Shown here: positions 10,954-21,880 of the stretch, in pieces | Layout of the letters: every line of letters begins with the position of its first letter | Numbering within the stretch: the first letter of the stretch is position 1 | The notes under the pieces: model-generated | What the model was told of the DNA's origin: nothing | What the model saw: the letters and a program-made list of their open reading frames with translations, nothing else | Database searches by the model: none | Made by a program: the position numbers and the translations under genes | Assembly (NCBI GenBank): GCA_037043455.1 | Contig: JAWPHD010000227.1 | Location: 186,001 to 250,000, forward strand | Direction: 5' to 3' | Source of the DNA: Cyrtodaria siliqua | Lineage: Eukaryota; Mollusca; Bivalvia; Adapedonta; Hiatellidae | Length of the DNA stretch: 64,000 nt

Positions 10954-12066
10954 TCATGAAAATTGTAATCGATCAATCAGAAAAAAGGCATAACTGACCG
11001 ATTCTCGATCAAATCGATTAATCGGAACAGCACTACTTATTATGCTTGTTATCAGTGTTGACACATGTTTGTTTAAGATTTGCGTCCGTCTCAAAACAAC
11101 TAGGTCAACAAAAGCCCGATATGCACCATTAATATCATTCAAATTATTAACATAATGTTCAATCGATTAATGCTTTGAGAAATATTATTTATAGAATTTT
11201 TATCGTTTAGAAATGAAATTGGTATTTCATTTAACACATATGTGTTGCCACCATTTACGCTGGTGCTTTCTGAGGCGTTGATTGAATCAAATTGTAGAAC
11301 AAAATTAATAAGTGAATGATCAGGCAATTTGGTATGACCGGATTGAATTTCATTTCCAATATCTGACATGGTGTTACCCTTGAACTCAATACAACTGGTA
11401 AGCCTTTCATATGGTATTATTACATAAGCGACATCAGATTTACCGCAAGCTGAAATATTTGTGAAGTTATTGGTTCCCACACGCCCATTTATCAAACACA
11501 CATGATTGCAGTCAAGAAGGAATTAATGAACTGATACCCATATGCACTGATCTGCTCATCAATTACCTCACGTGGTTTAACTTGGTCAACACCATCAATG
11601 TAATTACATTCATCTCCACATCTTGAATTGAAATCATCACATATGACAAGCTCTCCTTCATTTTGGTATTCATACACTAGTTTCATTAGTCTCGTGAACA
11701 ATTCATCAGAATCACCTGCTCGACTTGAATGAACAGACGGCAAATAACACGCACAGATATTTAAATAGCTTTTGCAAATTTTGTGAATAAATTTTACCCA
11801 TAACACATCTTCTACTGATTTATCGACACTATAGGTAAAATGTTCCAAAAATTATGTCTTAACAAGCACACCAATCCCTCCCGATCCAAGGTTTGTCCTT
11901 TTATAGAGATTATGTCGATTAGGTACCCGTCTAACTGTATTACATCTCCATTTCGTAAAAATGCTTCACATAGTGCTAATATATCATTATCAAAATGTTT
12001 GATGACTAGTTTTCTAAGTCTGGTTTTCAAAATCGGAAAAGGACCAACCTCTAACGTTCCATACAC
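10954..12066 (-). pseudogene. Non-LTR retrotransposon endonuclease domain remnant (APE-type)
   Basis: Reading on the minus strand from 12066, consecutive frames give an APE-type endonuclease. Seen are LALCEAFLRNGDVIQLDGY (the family's E-containing strand), a middle segment with NICACYLPSVHSSRAGDSDE, VICDDFNSRCGDE (the DFN metal/base-contact motif) and LPDHSLINF (the S/P-D-H catalytic motif). Two frame changes, near 11840 and 11495, break it. The last piece (10954-11142) contains VLRRTQILNKH but no RT motif. This is the 5' part of an ORF2 without its reverse transcriptase. The upstream boundary at about 12100 abuts the second Polinton fragment directly. Confidence 0.7.
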
Positions 12067-12100
12067 CGGCCTTTATACCCCAATAGTGGTAGAATATTTT

Positions 12101-12310
12101 TAAAAGCAACATGTGCTTCTTGTGGTATTACTAAAACACAGTTTGTTAAAAGTACAAAAGGAGGAAGTATTGATATTCATAAAGCTTTAGTTCCTTTGTT
12201 ACCTAAAAAGGGGTTAACAATTCCTGGTTATAAATACTGCGGTCCGGATAACCCACTTGACAGTTGAGAACTATCAAATGAATCAGATGCTATTTGTAAA
12301 GAGTTTCAAC
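12101..12310 (+). pseudogene. Zinc-ribbon plus PLA2-like domain remnant (Polinton-type)
   Basis: Open text begins ATCASCGITKTQFVKSTKGG (zinc-ribbon C-terminal half with CxxC). About 20 codons on it reaches LPKKGLTIPGYKYCGPDNP, the calcium-loop-like text of the PLA2-like domain found in parvoviral VP1 and in many Polinton structural proteins. A stop interrupts the next segment near 12268. The catalytic HD helix is not reached, because the text fuses at about 12310 into integrase sequence. The retained half overlaps, by about 65 bp of similar sequence, the remnant at 4633-4700. Confidence 0.5.
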
Positions 12311-13012
12311 TAAAACTGGTATAGAAATTACTAAAGCTTTCCAAAATATTATGAGCACGGGAAGGCAGGGTGTAGAATTTTACAATAAAACATTCAAGCA
12401 ATTTCTTGATGATAATAATATAAAAATGTATCATACTTTTAATTTCGGAAAAGCTGTAGTAATTGAACGGTTTAATCGAACATGAAAAGAGTGGATGTGG
12501 AAATATTTTACAGCAAACAGTAGAAATACATGTTTAGACGTGTTGCAGACAATGGTTGATAAGTATAATAATACAAAACATCGTAGTATTGAAATGACAC
12601 CGACTGAAGCAAGTCAGGAAACGAATAAAGGAGAGGTGTATTTCAACTGGTATGGAAAGATGAAAATAAATAAATCTTTACCTAAGTTTAAGGTAGGAGG
12701 AGACATGGTTCGGATCAGTAAATATAAAAGAACTTTTGAAAAAGGGTATACGCCAAATTGGACTGAAGAAATATTTGTTATTGATGAAATTCAATATACC
12801 AATCCTATAAGTTACAAAATAAAAGATTTAAACAACCAAAATATTGAATTAGAAATGATAAATAACTGATCAAGAAGTATTTAGAATTGAAAAGGTTATA
12901 CGATGTGATTATAAAAAGAAACAAGCTTTGGTTATGTGGAAGGGTTATAATGATAATTTTAATAGTTGGGTACCGTTTAAGGGCTATAATATTAAGGGCT
13001 TACAAAATAAAT
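12311..13012 (+). pseudogene. Polinton-type integrase (C-terminal half of core, SH3-like region, chromodomain), remnant
   Basis: Retrovirus-like (c-)integrase of Maverick/Polinton type. Seen: a damaged strand with EFYNKTFKQFL where the second catalytic Asp region should be, then VVIERFNRT with the third catalytic residue, a stop at 12483-12485, and an intact 124-residue frame (12495-12869). That frame contains NNTKHRSIEMTPTEA and a C-terminal domain with KVGGDMVRISKYKRTFEKG. A chromodomain follows in a shifted frame at about 12872-13000 (text including ALVMWKGYNDNFNSW). The N-terminal zinc finger and first catalytic strand are missing. An integrase with chromodomain and no pol or gag nearby fits a Polinton rather than an LTR element. 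Confidence 0.75.
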
Positions 13013-13030
13013 AATATATATTATTATAAT

Positions 13031-13339
13031 GGAACAAAAAGGTATGGAAAAGATTTTCAAAAAAACAATCATTTAAAGGATAATTATAGAAAAAAATGGA
13101 AGGCAAGCAGGGTTTAGAAAAGTTGATTTTATGGACACCATAAAAGCCAAGTCAATAAATGAAAAAGATTGCTGGCTGAAATGGATTAGTATCAACGAAA
13201 GCTGGATAAAAACAGGGAAGAGCTTCTTGAACTAAAATACAAGATAGCAAAATGTAGAAAAATAAAATATTCCCTAATAGAATATGATATGTATAGCGAT
13301 GATGAAGACTACTGTCCTGTTCCGTCTGACTTTGTTTGA
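13031..13339 (+). pseudogene. Small frame downstream of the integrase, unrecognised
   Basis: Begins with an ATG and MEQKGMEK, much like the start of the penton-like remnant at 2448. It is broken by stops and ends in an acidic segment (EYDMYSDDEDYCPVPSDF) before a stop near 13339. Position after the integrase suggests another Polinton accessory gene. No family recognised. Confidence 0.3.
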
Positions 13340-13770
13340 TGATTTCAAATGTTTTTAGTTATTAGTTATTTATAAAAGGAGACGGTGGATTATAATATTA
13401 TGTATTATTGAATTGATAAACCAGATGTGTAAGTAGTATAGTAATTGAGCGTATCTGCATTGTTTCCTCGACCAGGGGTTTACTTAAGCAATTCTTAAAT
13501 TTGATAATCACGGCTTTAACAGCAAGCATATTGTCATTTTTTGCTAGTTTTTTTAACAATGGTGTGCTTGAGTCAAGAGCCGTGGCTAACACACTTTTAA
13601 TGCTTGCGTTTTGAGGCCCTGCGAGGGGAAACTGTGCTGGTAAGTACAATTACTATACAACTGATACTAAAGTATTAGTGTACCTCAAACGAAGCCAATA
13701 AGATACTACAAAACTGCGTTTTCCTCGCTAAAACTATGCATATTTTTGATAAGAACTAATTGGCACAGCA

Positions 13771-13835
13771 GGACTCCCGATGGTGTTCAGGATCTGTTAT
13801 TGATAATGGTATTGATGTCTATGCAATGTGTGTGT

Positions 13836-13882
<47 letters not shown>

Positions 13883-13965
13883 TCCGATGGTGTTCAGGAT
13901 CTGTTATTGATAATGGTATTGATGTCTATGCAATGTGTGTGTGTGGGGGGTGGGGGGGGGGGGGT
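13771..13965 (+). repeat. 109-bp tandem duplication carrying (GT)n and poly-G tracts
   Basis: The unit starting ACTCCCGATGGTGTTCAGG at 13771 recurs at 13880 with one early difference. Each copy ends in (GT)n then poly-G. The first G run is 30 bases (13850-13879); the second is shorter and broken. Such runs can form G-quadruplexes and are prone to slippage and assembly error. Confidence 0.9.
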
Positions 13966-14501
13966 CATGGCGGGTGAGTGTCAGGTGGGCGTACACATCT
14001 TTTTGGGGTTAACAAGCAGAAAACCCCTAAAAAAATGCCTTTTTTTCTGATGTGTGTGTGCAGAGGCGTAGCTGTGCCTAAATCAGTGTGTAGGCACAAG
14101 CTTTTGGGTCCGGGGCCATGCCCACCCGTGATTTTTTTCAGAAGGAAGCCAAATCCTGCATTCTGACAGTAGTTTAAGCAGCAAACAATATGTTTTAACC
14201 CGCTTTTTTAATCTGCGATTTCGCAACAAAAACATCGGAACAGAACAAAATAACATATGTTAATATGATTAATATGAATACTTGCTTTCTGAAAGTCTTT
14301 CGAAAATTTTCACAATCAAGGTGTGTTTGGTTCCGAAAGACCGCGAGCGAAAACAGTTATACTTTTATTTTCTGAAAACCCCACGAGTAAAAATTGGTAT
14401 AAACTGACCATAACCCTCCACCCCCTACACCCACTCCCCCCACCCCACCCACACCCAAGTTTTTTTACTGAGAGTAGCGACCGCAGTAGGGGAAGGGTTT
14501 T

Positions 14502-14541
14502 GCTGATATACTATCTCCGTATACTGGTCCCCGATTGTCCT
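14502..14541 (+). repeat. ~40-bp repeat flanking the non-LTR pair, copy 1
   Basis: GCTGATATACTATCTCCGTA followed by a segment ending CCCCGATTGTCCT recurs at 15443-15482 with three differences, and partly at 14575. The copies lie outside, and between, two CR1-like elements in opposite orientation. Confidence 0.75.
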
Positions 14542-14587
14542 GCGAGCGCATTAGGGAAGGGTACCAGACTACTCGCTGATATACAAT

Positions 14588-15005
14588 CTCTACTATCTAT
14601 CTATCTTCCTTTAATGCCAAACCCCTGCTGGGGACCTATAGGCATGCGTTGTCATACCGACAAAGACTGTTAGTATTTTAAAAATATATTCAAAAGAAAT
14701 TTAAGAGAAACATTGAAGTTTTTGGATGTTAGGTTTAAATATAAAAACATACATTGAATTTATGGTGAGATATGTTCAATTCTGCTGACTGCAGAATTGA
14801 ACTGTTCTATATCGGGTAATATAGGGATGTCAGGAGCTAATGAATTCCAGTGGAAGACTGTTCTGGGGAAAAAGGAGAATTTGTAGTAGTCAGCGGTTGC
14901 GTCAGTTAATTTGAAAGCAAGCGAGTGTGAATGTCGGGATCGTCTGTACCCAGAGTACACTCGTTCCTCATTTGACTCTGTCAACGTCAAAGGAAGTAGG
15001 GCCAA
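14588..15005 (-). pseudogene. CR1/Jockey-like non-LTR retrotransposon, 3' end, minus strand
   Basis: On the minus strand an 81-codon frame (15005-14760) holds ADYYKFSFFPRTVFHWNSL. This is the C-terminal signature of CR1/Jockey-type ORF2 proteins and closely matches the plus-strand copy that ends at 17147. Beyond the stop, the minus strand at about 14640-14588 carries the same 3' UTR end as that copy (AACCCC, then an ATAGATAGATAG tail). It is strongly 5'-truncated, as usual for incomplete reverse transcription. Confidence 0.75.
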
Positions 15006-15517
15006 CGGTTAGGTCACGTGATTATTCAAAAAAGTTATGACGATGTTTATAATAAATCCTTTTGCGTGATCTGCAAAGATAAAATATATACCTATATTAA
15101 ATAATTTCAATTTTTATTTCTATGAGTTAATTTTTTTAAGTTATGTTCTGCCATCGAGCTTCGGTTTGAAATGTTTACATATGCGTTTCGATTGAGGAGA
15201 CCTATAAATACATATTATTTTTGTAGTAAAATAGTCCCGATTAAAACTAAATTGTTTTCATGCATTATTTCAAATCTTGCGACATCTATTTTGCAGATAT
15301 TCTGAAAATTATATTTACACAAGAAATAAATAAGTTTCAGGCAAACATATTCCAATTTAACAGGTTTTACCAAAATCTTGTAAATTAGTAGTTAGCAGAG
15401 ATATATGTGAGTGCAAGGAACGATAACTCTGCTTGGAGATTGGCTGATATACTATCTCCGTAGACTTGTCCCCGATTGTCCTTGACACCTCACTAATGTT
15501 CGTCGCCAATAGTTAGA
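15006..15517. other. Spacer between two oppositely oriented non-LTR copies
   Basis: A+T-rich, no gene seen. Contains the second copy of the ~40-bp repeat at 15443-15482. The two retrotransposons run away from each other here, with their truncated 5' ends facing this spacer. Confidence 0.5.
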
Positions 15518-17285
15518 TTGAGCACCGGTGTACTATCTCCTAAGCTTGCCGGAAATCCGCGAAACTTAGGAGACGAGGGTCAACAAATTCCAGAGGAATG
15601 TAAGACAGATAGTAAAATGCCTGAAACTGAAATATCCACCAAGGGAATAGAAAAACTGTTATCAAATTTAAACCCACATAAAACTGCAGGCCCGGACCAA
15701 ATGAAACCCATTATTCTGAAAACTATTTGTAAAGAGATTTCTCCTGTTTTACACATACTTTTCCAGAAATCAGTTAAAACTGGAGAATTACTCGCTGGAA
15801 AAATGCAAATGTTACTCCAGCATTCAAAAACGGTGACAAATCCAACCCTGCAAACTACCGACCTATCTCCCCGGCTCGCATGCATTCTCTGTAAAACCCT
15901 AGAACATATTGTCGCCTCCTCAATCGTTAAACACTTCAATAGACTAGGAATCTTTAATGAATTATAACATGGTTTCCGTGAAAAACGGTCATGTGAAACG
16001 CAGCTCATATAATGCTTATGGATGAACTAGTCAAAGGTGTTCACTCCAAGAAACAAATAGACCTGATTCTACTTGATTTCAGCAAAGCATTTGATAAGGT
16101 CAGCCATGAGAAACTGATTCTCAAGCTGAGCGAATATGGGATCAGAGGGAATACTCCCATATGGATAAAGTCATTCTTAGACAACCGCACACAGAGAGTG
16201 GTTGTCAACGGATCCAGGTCATCATCAATACCTGTTTCTTCTGGAGTGCCACAAGGATTCGTCATCGGCTCAATACTGTTTCTTGCATATATAAATGACC
16301 TCCAAATAGATGTCAATTCCCGGGTTAGGTTATTTGCAGATGACTCTGCCATATACATTACAATCACTTCAGAAAAACAATCAGAAACACTACAAAATGA
16401 TCTAACCAAACTTGAAAAATGGGAAACAAAATGGGATATGAAATTTAATCCCACAAAATGCCAAGTCATCCATATCACCAAGTCTAAAACACCCATAGAC
16501 ATTTCATACTACCTCCATAATACAAAAATCAAAGCAACAACATCAGCAACATATCTTGGCGTTGACATTTCAGACGATCTAACGTGGAACACACACATAC
16601 ACAGAATCACCAAAAAAGCAAATCAAACATTAGGATGCCTTCGCAGAAACAACAAAGTACACTCAAAACCACTTAAGTCTATGGCCTACAAACCGTTAGT
16701 CCGACCGCTCCGATGTCTGGTCTCCCAACAATGAATGTTATATAAACCAGATCGAAGCTGTCCAACGCAGGGCAGCTCGATGGGCAAAACACGACTATGG
16801 ACAGACTTCAAGCGTCACAGAGATGCTCCACTCCTTAAAATGGAGAAGACTTGACCAGCGAGCCGACGTATAGATAGTAGGCTCTTCCTCTGCTACAAGA
16901 CTACCAACAGTTTTGTAGCTATCCCACTTGAGGACTATATGACAATGACGAACAGACGATTTAGACACCTACACCCACTCCAATTTAGAGTAATAGGGAC
17001 GACATCCGACTATTATAAGTTTTCGTATTTTCCCAGAACAATAGTTCACTGGAATGTCCTTCCCTCTGGCTCAGATATCCCCACCATACCCAATATAGAG
17101 CTGTTCAACTCTGTAGTAAGATTAGTGGAATTGACTCGCCATGAGTAGCCCCAGAGTTGTTTTTATTTTGAATCTTTACTTACTTACTTTTATTCTATTA
17201 ACGCGCGCCTATGTCAGATAGACGCGCGCCATTCCAAGGTCCCCATCAGGGGTTTGGATTTAAAGGAAATAGATAGATAGAGTAG
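15518..17285 (+). pseudogene. CR1/Jockey-like non-LTR retrotransposon, reverse transcriptase and 3' end
   Basis: The 5' piece (15518-15967) holds the RT start (LSNLNPHKTAGPDQMKP) and the CKTLEHIVASSI segment, with two internal frame changes near 15800-15900. After a stop, frame 16012-16734 carries the palm (LILLDFSKAFDKVSHEKL), SSGVPQG, the catalytic LFADDSAIY, and the thumb with MKFNPTKCQVIHI. Further decayed text includes EAVQRRAARW near 16760. The last open piece (16939-17148) carries the C-terminal SDYYKFSYFPRTIVHWN. The 3' UTR to 17285 includes a GCGCGCC-containing small inverted repeat near 17202-17230 and ends in ATAGATAGATAG. No endonuclease and no RNase H, so the copy is 5'-truncated. 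Stops and shifts make it inactive. Confidence 0.85.
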
Positions 17286-20030
17286 TTAGTGGGGAACTGC
17301 TCGCCGAAATCATGCCGTCGGAGCTATTCGTTAATTTCCGCAATCGGTGAGGATAAATCAGTACTGACCAACTGTCTCGCCAGTGACCAATAATCGATAA
17401 ATACGATTAATTATAAGACACGGACGCGGACACGCACACGGACCTAGCATCACGGAACTATGGAATACCGGTCTAAATAGGACAATTTCAGAGTTTAATA
17501 AGCACTATTGACGCTACTGTTCATGTCTTGCGTGAGTATCAGGAGGCATGTACTATTTAATTATGATGTTACAGGTTTGAGGGCGTGGCCTTATGGTCAG
17601 AGCGCTCGATATTTTGTATGTGTTGTGTTCGGCCGTTTCCAAAGGTCCATTATCATACTCTTTTCTATACAGAAGATCCGAGTTAAAATCCTTAGTGGTT
17701 TTTTTTTCTTGTTTTTTTTTTCTTTTTCTCTTCTCTTCACTGCAATAAGTAATTAATGCAATAAGTAATTAATCTGCTCCCTATACTCGAGTATATGCGG
17801 AACTATTATAAGATGCAAAACATTCCACAAAACACGCCTCCTAGTCTTCAACTTATGATTGGCATTTTATAATTTAAAATTTACAGACGAAACTTTTTAG
17901 AAAGCTAAAACATGTTAAATATCATTGATGTCAAGTTGGTGGTAATTGGTGGTTTCATGCCTAAACAACGACAACGCACATTTTGATGACGTCATGTAAA
18001 GTACACAAGCCGCACGAGAAAGTTCATGTCGCGGTGACACTTCGAGGCGAAAGAAAGTATGTAAATCAACAATAACATATTGGGTTATGTCAAGATGCAG
18101 CGAAATGATAAAACTTATTTTTCTGTTTATGTTGAAATGCATCAGAATGCTGTCTTTTCGGTTTGAACTTTTTCTGTCATAATGTCTTGAAATCGGTGTT
18201 GATGTACATATTTGCCCGGATAATCAATCCGGTCTTTTTCGAAGAAAAAAGGAGAGCTGTTACCATCACTAGCAATGCAAAACCCGATAGGTGTCGACGC
18301 GTAAGCTATATTTAGAATTTAGGAAAATCCCAACCTGGAGTTGGGTACGTCAAATTACGCATCTTTTAAGTGCTAAGACACTAAAAAGTGGAACTTTTTA
18401 TGTTGAATATAGAAAGAAAGCACTGCATACATTACGTAATTGACCTCACGGCTTTTGTTATTTATTGGTAGATGAAAAATAAATGGAAACGAAGTGCGGT
18501 TTTTGGAAGTTCAGTATTAAATCGGATGATTACGCTCCAGTTTATGTACAAATAAAGTACTTCAATAATTAATCTTCAATTTGTTTAATATTTAATCTCA
18601 CAAAAAATGACGTACTCGTGGTGTATTTGTGCATTTTTCAACACCTGCTAACATCAGAAAAGACAACTCTTGTCATGTGACTGTAATGCGCATGTGTGGT
18701 ACTACAAGAAAGATCGTCTTTTTCGAGTCTTATTTCGGACTAGAAACTTGTTCCCACTAATAATTCTCATGAATTCTTTAGTGAAATAACACTTTAAATA
18801 TTTCATACACATGTAATCATTCATCACGAAAGAACTTTTGGCTTTTTTAGGCTAATTTACTCAGTTTTCAGAATTGTTCAAATTTGACCTTGACATTGTC
18901 ACGATAAGTCATGTAGGCCATCTAATGCGAGTACTCGTTTGTTTACGTAGCAAAGATGACGGGTTTAACACCAACTTGTGAAAATAGTAGCACATATTTA
19001 AAAGAAAAAGGGAAAGAAACATTCATTTGACACATTACTTTGTAAATAAAGATCTGCATGACTCATTGCAAAGAAAAAACAATATTTATCAGCTAGGTTG
19101 CTTTTTTCAGAAAAATTGATAAAAAGGCTTATTCATTTTGGCAATTGTTGACACAAAAAATATTTTTTTTGCATGTGGGGTGGTTCATAAACTTACTTTT
19201 TTTTCCTCAATGGACTATTTTGATGATACTATTTAGAAAATACTAATCGGTTTCCCAATATTTTCTAATTTGAAAAATGCCTTTGCTTTGCTACCATCAC
19301 TTGTGACTTGATCGTTGTCTGCGTTCGGATTAAAGTTTGTATTTAAACGTGTATCTCCGAAACGGCTTTACATAATGGATTGAAATGCTACCAGAATATG
19401 TTGTACTGTAACACAAGCTTTCTCTGATTTTACGATTTTTGATATTTTATCTGGCTGTGTACGATCAGAGGAACTCCTATAGTAAAAACACGTGGATCTC
19501 CTCTCACTCGCGGGACAGGAGCTCTGCGAGTGAGAAGCTACGGTTCTTGGTTTTAAATCAATATATATCTATGAAAGTATTCATTGCATTAACATTTCAA
19601 GCATATACTGGGGGTACCGGTCACCGTGGTAGTAAATAGGAAACTAATTAAAAGAAATGTATGAGTCTGTGATTATGTATCTTATTATTCTTTATCTGAC
19701 TAAAAAAACATTTCCACTTAATTATTAAAACTTTTTCTGCCAATAGATATCATTTTACCACTCATAAAAATGTTGTTAGTTAAGGAAGTACAGCCGCCAT
19801 ATGTGTTTCGCTTGGGTACCGATCCCCAGTGTAATGGTAAACTATTGCCTTTGCTGCTGAAATAATAGGCATACTAGACAAAACTTCTCGCCAATATTGT
19901 AAAAACAAAAGAGCAACAACACTTTAATAAATCAAAGTTGTTTGTTTTGTATTTTGAGATTTGGATTCATTTGATCACCATACTATTAAAAAAAAAAAAA
20001 GCCATAAAATATGTCCACAGTAAGTTTTTT
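17286..20030. other. Gene-free stretch
   Basis: No frame is convincing. Items seen: a weak tRNA-like block at 17583-17700 (A-box-like TGGCCTTATGGTCAGAGCG, degraded B box), a 9-bp-stem hairpin CTCACTCGC/GCGAGTGAG at about 19504-19535, and an 18-base sequence near 19464 (TCAGAGGAACTCCTATAG) whose reverse complement recurs near 40987. Confidence 0.5.
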
Positions 20031-21009
20031 AGCTCGACTGATCAGAGATCAGCTGAGCTTATGCCGTGGTGCTGTGTCCGTCGTCTGTCTGTCTGTCCGT
20101 AAACTTTTATTTGTAGCGACTACTCCTCTGAAACTACTAGATGGATATTCATGAAACTTTACAGAAATGTTGCCCATGAAGTCTAATTGATCCTTGCAAA
20201 AATTCATGTTGATGTGAAATCCAAGATGGCCCCCAAAGCTAAAAATAGATTTATAAAATACAAGTTTGTAGCGACTACTTCTTGAAAACTATAAGTGATA
20301 TTGATATTGGACTTTTTCTAAAATGATCAGCATGATATGATGTTGGTCCTTGTCAAAGATCGTTTTGATTCGATGTTAAACATGGCTGCCAGCAGCCATC
20401 TTTGTTTACATAGAGTTATATAGTAAAAACTTGTAGCGACTACTCCTCTGAAACTTCTTAGTGGATTTTCATGAAACTTTACAGGAATGTTGCTCTTGAT
20501 GTGTAATTGATCCTAGCAAAATTTCAGATCGGCCAGAAATTCAAGATGGCCGCCACAGCTAAAAATAGATTTTTAAAACATAAGTTTGTAGAGACTACTT
20601 CTTGAAAACTATAAGTGATATTGATATGGGACTTTTTCTAAAATGATCAGCATGACATGATGTTGATCTGAATCGAACATAATTTGGATTCGATGTTAAA
20701 CATGGCTGCCGGTGGCCATCTTTGTTTACATAGAGTTATATAGTAAAAACTTTTAGCGACTACTCCTCTGAAACTACTTTTCATTAAACTTAACAGGAAT
20801 GTTGCTCTTGATGTCTAGTTGATCCTACAAAAATTTCAGGCTGGCCGGAAATTCAAAATGGCCACCACGGCTAAAAATAGATTTAAAATAAATAAATTTG
20901 TAGAGACTACTTCCTGAAAACTGTAAGTGATATTAATATGGTACATTTTCTAAAATGATCAGCATGACATGATGTTGATCCTTGTCGTTATTTATTTCGA
21001 TGCAACTTT
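20031..21009 (+). repeat. Family A hairpin-headed tandem-repeat element, left part
   Basis: After a T run the element begins AGCTCGACTGATCAG with an inverted AGAGATCAGCTGAGCTTATG arm. A GTCTGTCTGTCCG-rich stretch follows, then ~150/165-bp half-units (about 310-bp dimers) with TGTAGCGACTACTCCTCTG, AAGATGGCCGCC and ATGGCTGCCAGC. The array is cut at 21009 by a DNA transposon and resumes at 27463. Confidence 0.9.
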
Positions 21010-21210
21010 CAGTGTTTCCGCGAGAGCGCGTTTCTTGTGTTTTTGACGCACTAAAATGATCGGCGACACGATATAAATCAGCTTGTGCGTTTTTCGTGAC
21101 GTAATGAAATTGACTAGGCTAGCAATGAAATACCCGTCAATTATCGTCATAATACTTTCTTGAAAAGCTTCAAATGTAAGGAATCACAACTGAACTTATT
21201 TCTATTTACA

Positions 21211-21284
21211 TCTTGGTCTATATTTAGAACAGGAAAAACTAATAATACCTGTACTTTCGTGTTATTGTCATCGTCATATTGATC
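21211..21284 (+). repeat. Uninterrupted paralogue of the inner hAT target site
   Basis: This segment, starting TCTTGGTCTATATTTAGAAC, matches 21421-21451 joined to 27097-27143. It represents the site without the insertion, lying about 200 bp to the left as an imperfect tandem duplication inside the outer element. Confidence 0.85.
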
Positions 21285-21880
21285 ATATTACATCTTATAA
21301 TTTCATTTCAATTTACTTAATTATGCTAATCAGGCTTTTGTTATGTTTCATTATGTTGTTCATTTTACATGATTATAATGCCGTCTTTGTGGCCCATGAT
21401 TGGAAAATAAAGTTATTCATTCTTGGTCTATTTTTAGAACAGGTTAAACTACAGGGTTCGACACTAACGCTAGCCCGCTAGCCCGAGGCTAGTCACATTT
21501 GAGAAGGGCTAGTAAAAGCTCAAAGCTGACAAGCCCGACGGGCTAGTTGTTTTTATTCTTTAAATGTTAATTTTAAATGATCTTTTATCCTGAATATGAC
21601 CAACTCATTTTTCGCGTGTTTTTGAACTCTTCAATATTGGAGTCATGTATGTTGCGATATATACCAAGACGAGCACCTGCGAATGTGTAGGTGTGTCAAT
21701 TTACTGATCACCGATTGGCCTTTTTTTTTGATGACGCACAAAAGCGTAAATATAACCCGCGTTTTAAACAGGTCTACACGTCTTGTTCGTAGAGACGCTT
21801 GAATTTCTACCACTATATTAATTTTGAAGCGTTTTATTGACATGATGAACAAAATTGTGACCTTCACATTGTAAACAAAT

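Larger units (their letters stand above)
13340..14585. other. Non-coding stretch with G-rich tandem duplication
   Basis: Contains an 83-codon minus-strand frame (13398-13649) with no recognisable features and no partner, the 109-bp duplication with poly-G at 13771-13965, and low-complexity CA/CCAC text near 14410-14455. The segment at 14502-14541 recurs at 15443. Confidence 0.5.

Noticed and set aside
11000..11036. GATTAATCGGAACAGCACTA block as a transposon end
   Set aside because: Looks like a terminal inverted repeat, but no partner end or duplication was found in the flanking 2 kb.
12311..13012. LTR retrotransposon or endogenous retrovirus as the source of the integrase
   Set aside because: No gag, protease, RT or LTR nearby, and the preceding PLA2-like text and chromodomain fit a Polinton-type element.
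13398..13649. 83-codon minus-strand frame
   Set aside because: No motif, no neighbour and no repeat relation; length is compatible with chance.
17987..17994. TGACGTCA (CRE palindrome)
   Set aside because: A single 8-bp match with no nearby gene; expected by chance at this scale.
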